Shown: positions 61,626 to 64,000 of the stretch, piece by piece
Numbering within the stretch: position 1 is the stretch's first letter
Layout: each line of letters begins with the position of its first letter
Assembly: GCA_029194665.1 (NCBI GenBank)
Contig: JARFXO010000006.1
Coordinates: forward strand, 248,001 to 312,000
Source of the DNA: Nitrospira sp.
GTDB taxonomy: Bacteria; Nitrospirota; Nitrospiria; Nitrospirales; Nitrospiraceae
Direction: 5' to 3'
Length of the DNA stretch: 64,000 nt
Made by a program: the position numbers and the translations under genes
The notes under the pieces: model-generated
Seen by the model: only the letters and a program-made list of their open reading frames with translations
Told to the model about the DNA's origin: nothing
Database searches by the model: none

Positions 61626-63326
61626 GTGCAGCCCGACCCCGTATTTTTTAGAGACCTCGCCACGGTATTCCTTGCCGCCGTCGCAGGCGGCATACTCGCT
61701 CGGCTTGCCCGGCAGCCGTTGATTCTTGGCTACGTCCTGGGCGGTATCGCCATCGGTCCGTTTACACCGGGACCTACTATCTCGGAATCTCACACATTCG
61801 ATCTCTTTGCGGAGATCGGCATCATTCTGTTGATGTTTTCGATCGGACTTGAGTTTTCCGTGAAGGACCTGATGCGCGTCAAATGGGTCGCCCTCGCCGG
61901 CGGTCCGCTCGGCATTCTCTTGTCCATCGGGTTGGCCCTACTGGTAGGGACCTTGAGCGGGTGGTCGACGACCCAAAGCATCGTGATCGGAGCAGTGACT
62001 TCTATGGCGAGCACCATGGTTCTCGCCCGTTTCCTCGTCGATCGAGGTGAACTTCGTTCAAAACACGGACGGGTGATGATCGGTATTGCCCTGGTGGAAG
62101 ACGTTGCGGTCGTCGTCATGACGGTGCTCATGTCGGCCCTCGGAGAATTCGACTCGGGGCGCTTGCTCGTGATCGGCAAAGCCTTTGCGAAGGCGATGCT
62201 GATCCTAGCGCCGGTCGGATACTTGGGCGCCAAAGTCATCCCGCCGATCTTGACGCACGTCGCCAGGACACAAAACCATGAACTGTTCTTGCTCGTGACA
62301 CTGGCCATCAGCCTTGGGACCGCCGCCGTCACGCAGATGGTCGGACTGTCCCTCGCGCTGGGAGCCTTCCTGGCCGGCCTCATTATCAGCGCATCAGAGT
62401 ATGGGCACGAAACCTTGGCCAGGCTGCTCTCGCTACGCGATGCCTTCGTCGCGCTCTTCTTCGTGACCATCGGCATTCTGATCGACCCACGCGTGATCAT
62501 CGATAACCTTTCTCTCCTTGCCACCATGATCGGCTTGATCGTGGCCGGGATGTTCACGATTTGGACAACCATCGTGCGGATGTTTGGCTACTCTTGGCCC
62601 ACGGCATGCCTGGTGGGGATCGGTCTCACCCAAATCGGCGAATTCTCGTTTGTCCTGGTGCAGGTTGCAAAAGGGGCAGGCCATGTCGGCAGCGAAGTCT
62701 ACAATGCGACGCTTGCCGCCTCCGTCATCACCATTCTCATGAATGCGGCTCTCGTCCGGTATGTACCTGGGTGGATAGGTCGGAGACGGCTCGCCCATGA
62801 TCAGCACGACATGGCGCCCTGGCCGCCGGAAGGCGACCCGCTCCGACAACATGTCGTCCTGTGTGGATTTGGACGAGTCGGCAGCTCGCTCGGAAGAGCG
62901 TTGGAGACCTTCAGTCTTCCCTACGTGGTCATCGACCGAAATCCCGACACCATTCGCCAGTTGCAGGCCAGACACATTGCCTGCCTCTATGGAGACGCCT
63001 CCCACCGCGAATTGCTCATAAAGGCCGGAGCGGAGGATGCGTCTCTGATCATCGTAGCACTGCCTGAAATTGAATCTGCCGCGCTCACAGTGCGCCGCCT
63101 CCGCGCCCTCAATCCGAAAGTCCCGATCTTAGCTCGAGCACATGGATCAGCGGAAGCGGAACGACTTGGTACGGTTGGTGCAGCCGAGGTGATTCAGCCT
63201 GAAGTCGAGGCGTCGGCAACACTCATCAGACATGCCTTGGCCTGGTTCGGAGTACCGAAGGACCGCATTCTGGACTATGTGGAACAATACCGGCAACCCA
63301 TGGAAACGAAGCGGCAATCGAGTTAA
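61626..63326 (+). CDS. KefB-type cation/proton antiporter (CPA2) with TrkA-N domain
   Basis: A 566-aa protein. N-terminal CPA2 antiporter with ~12 TM (G-Y-V-L-G-G-I-A-I-G-P-F; L-L-M-F-S-I-G-L-E-F-S) and a C-terminal TrkA-N NAD-binding domain (V-L-C-G-F-G-R-V-G-S-S-L-G; V-I-D-R-N-P-D). Starts at GTG 61626. Ion probably K+ or Na+. Confidence 0.93.
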   Translation: MQPDPVFFRDLATVFLAAVAGGILARLARQPLILGYVLGGIAIGPFTPGPTISESHTFDLFAEIGIILLMFSIGLEFSVKDLMRVKWVALAGGPLGILLSIGLALLVGTLSGWSTTQSIVIGAVTSMASTMVLARFLVDRGELRSKHGRVMIGIALVEDVAVVVMTVLMSALGEFDSGRLLVIGKAFAKAMLILAPVGYLGAKVIPPILTHVARTQNHELFLLVTLAISLGTAAVTQMVGLSLALGAFLAGLIISASEYGHETLARLLSLRDAFVALFFVTIGILIDPRVIIDNLSLLATMIGLIVAGMFTIWTTIVRMFGYSWPTACLVGIGLTQIGEFSFVLVQVAKGAGHVGSEVYNATLAASVITILMNAALVRYVPGWIGRRRLAHDQHDMAPWPPEGDPLRQHVVLCGFGRVGSSLGRALETFSLPYVVIDRNPDTIRQLQARHIACLYGDASHRELLIKAGAEDASLIIVALPEIESAALTVRRLRALNPKVPILARAHGSAEAERLGTVGAAEVIQPEVEASATLIRHALAWFGVPKDRILDYVEQYRQPMETKRQSS

Positions 63327-63331
63327 TCTCG

Positions 63332-64000
63332 TCAGCGACGTTCCTTCCGCTGCTGCGAGAGGTACCGGTACATCCCCTCCACATTCTCCGGGAACCAATC
63401 AGCGTAGCGCTGCCACTGCTCGTACTTGGGAAGCCGCACAGTTTTTTTCGCCTCTTCCACACTCGCCCCCTTGCGGACCTGCTCCTCCACGGCCGCTCTG
63501 AGGTCTTCCAGGTAGCCGCGAAATTGTCGCACATGCTCCTTCTTCCCGATTTTGCCGTGGCCTGGGACTAGAGTCTCGAAGTCCAATTGCTCGACCTGTT
63601 TGAGCGATTCGATCCAGTCGTCCGGATAATCGCTCTGCATCGTGCGGTAGGCCACCGTCTCGACCGGGATGAAATCGACGGCAAAGAGGAGCTTGTTTTG
63701 TGGGAGCAGGACGACGAGGCTGTTATCCGAGTGGTTCTTCCCGGTATAGATCAACTCGACATGTTTCCCCCCGAGGTCGATCGACATCCGGTCGGTGAAG
63801 GTGAGGTCCGGGACCGGAGTGTTCGGATCCGCTGCTTGGAGAATTTTTTCCCGCGCCGCCGCATGGCTGACGAAGCATGCCTGATCGGCGAAGACGCTGC
63901 CGCCGGTGATGTGATCATCGTGGTGGTGGCTGTAGATCACATAACGGACCGGCTGATCGGTCAGGGTCTCGATCTTGGCCTTGAGCCAGGCCGCCGCATC
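63332..64000 (-). CDS. MBL-fold hydrolase (N-terminus beyond window)
   Basis: An open frame of 223 codons that continues past the right edge. S-H-H-H-D-D-H (H-x-H-x-D-H variant), a later G-K-N-H-S-D-N and V-P-G-H-G-K-I give the metal-binding pattern. The upstream part is cut off. Convergent with the KefB-type gene, 5 bp apart. Confidence 0.85.
   Translation of the reverse strand, partial: DAAAWLKAKIETLTDQPVRYVIYSHHHDDHITGGSVFADQACFVSHAAAREKILQAADPNTPVPDLTFTDRMSIDLGGKHVELIYTGKNHSDNSLVVLLPQNKLLFAVDFIPVETVAYRTMQSDYPDDWIESLKQVEQLDFETLVPGHGKIGKKEHVRQFRGYLEDLRAAVEEQVRKGASVEEAKKTVRLPKYEQWQRYADWFPENVEGMYRYLSQQRKERR

Noticed and set aside
1-64000. CRISPR array, tRNA or rRNA
   Set aside because: No regularly spaced repeats, and no tRNA or rRNA sequence stood out on reading both strands by eye; a tRNA scan was not possible.

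Overview
The window is high-GC bacterial DNA. I infer a member of the Nitrospirota, probably Nitrospira-like, from the mix of an extracellular contractile injection system (eCIS), CDGSH and DoxX proteins, RND efflux, a full Mrp antiporter and dense small toxin-antitoxin modules. There is no rRNA or other marker gene, so the taxonomy is only a guess.

Region 1 (1 to about 24.7 kb, almost all minus strand) is an eCIS locus resembling Afp/PVC/MAC particles. In the direction of transcription it encodes a NarL-type regulator, a short receiver-like protein, a staphylococcal-nuclease-like protein, one sheath, one tube, a Cys-containing T4-baseplate-like protein, a disordered protein, an Afp16-like terminator (DUF4255), an Afp15-like AAA+ ATPase and a 92-aa protein. 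Two large DUF4157 cargo-type proteins follow. They share an N-terminal module but have different C-termini, one a zincin metalloprotease and one hydrophobic. Then come an Afp7-like protein, a LysM protein, hub, spike, tip, gp25 and two large baseplate proteins, the last running off the left edge. Start/stop overlaps of 1-4 bp suggest translational coupling. A DUF433/DUF5615 toxin-antitoxin pair sits inside the locus on the opposite strand. A ~150-bp element with TAGATC palindromes occurs twice, upstream of the sheath operon and upstream of the receiver-like gene, and probably links them in one regulon.

Region 2 (25-31 kb) holds a BT1/MFS-like permease, a ferredoxin-MBL fusion, an IS5-type insertion sequence and a short run of integron-type cassettes (small orphan gene, addiction module with a broken toxin, CcbP-like protein, second toxin-antitoxin pair). 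The cassettes are separated by attC-like hairpins with no integrase in view.

Region 3 (31-43.8 kb) carries DNA repair (AlkA-like), RidA, NmrA, SDR and nitroreductase genes, a tripartite RND efflux pump, STAS, DoxX, zinc-ribbon and CDGSH proteins, and a sigma-54 activator with a plausible sigma-54 promoter and palindromic upstream site next to it. A second, apparently identical copy of the IS follows at 43.8 kb, in direct orientation.

Region 4 (44.7-64 kb) has a secreted protein, an S2P-like protease with CBS domains, a truncated sugar-nucleotidyltransferase joined to a decayed cydB-like fragment, a second zinc-ribbon paralogue, a histidine kinase/response regulator pair, a P-type cation ATPase, two tandem-domain universal stress proteins, an mrpA(B)CDEFG Na+/H+ antiporter operon, a KefB-type antiporter and an MBL hydrolase cut by the right edge. 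Much of this region concerns ion homeostasis and stress.
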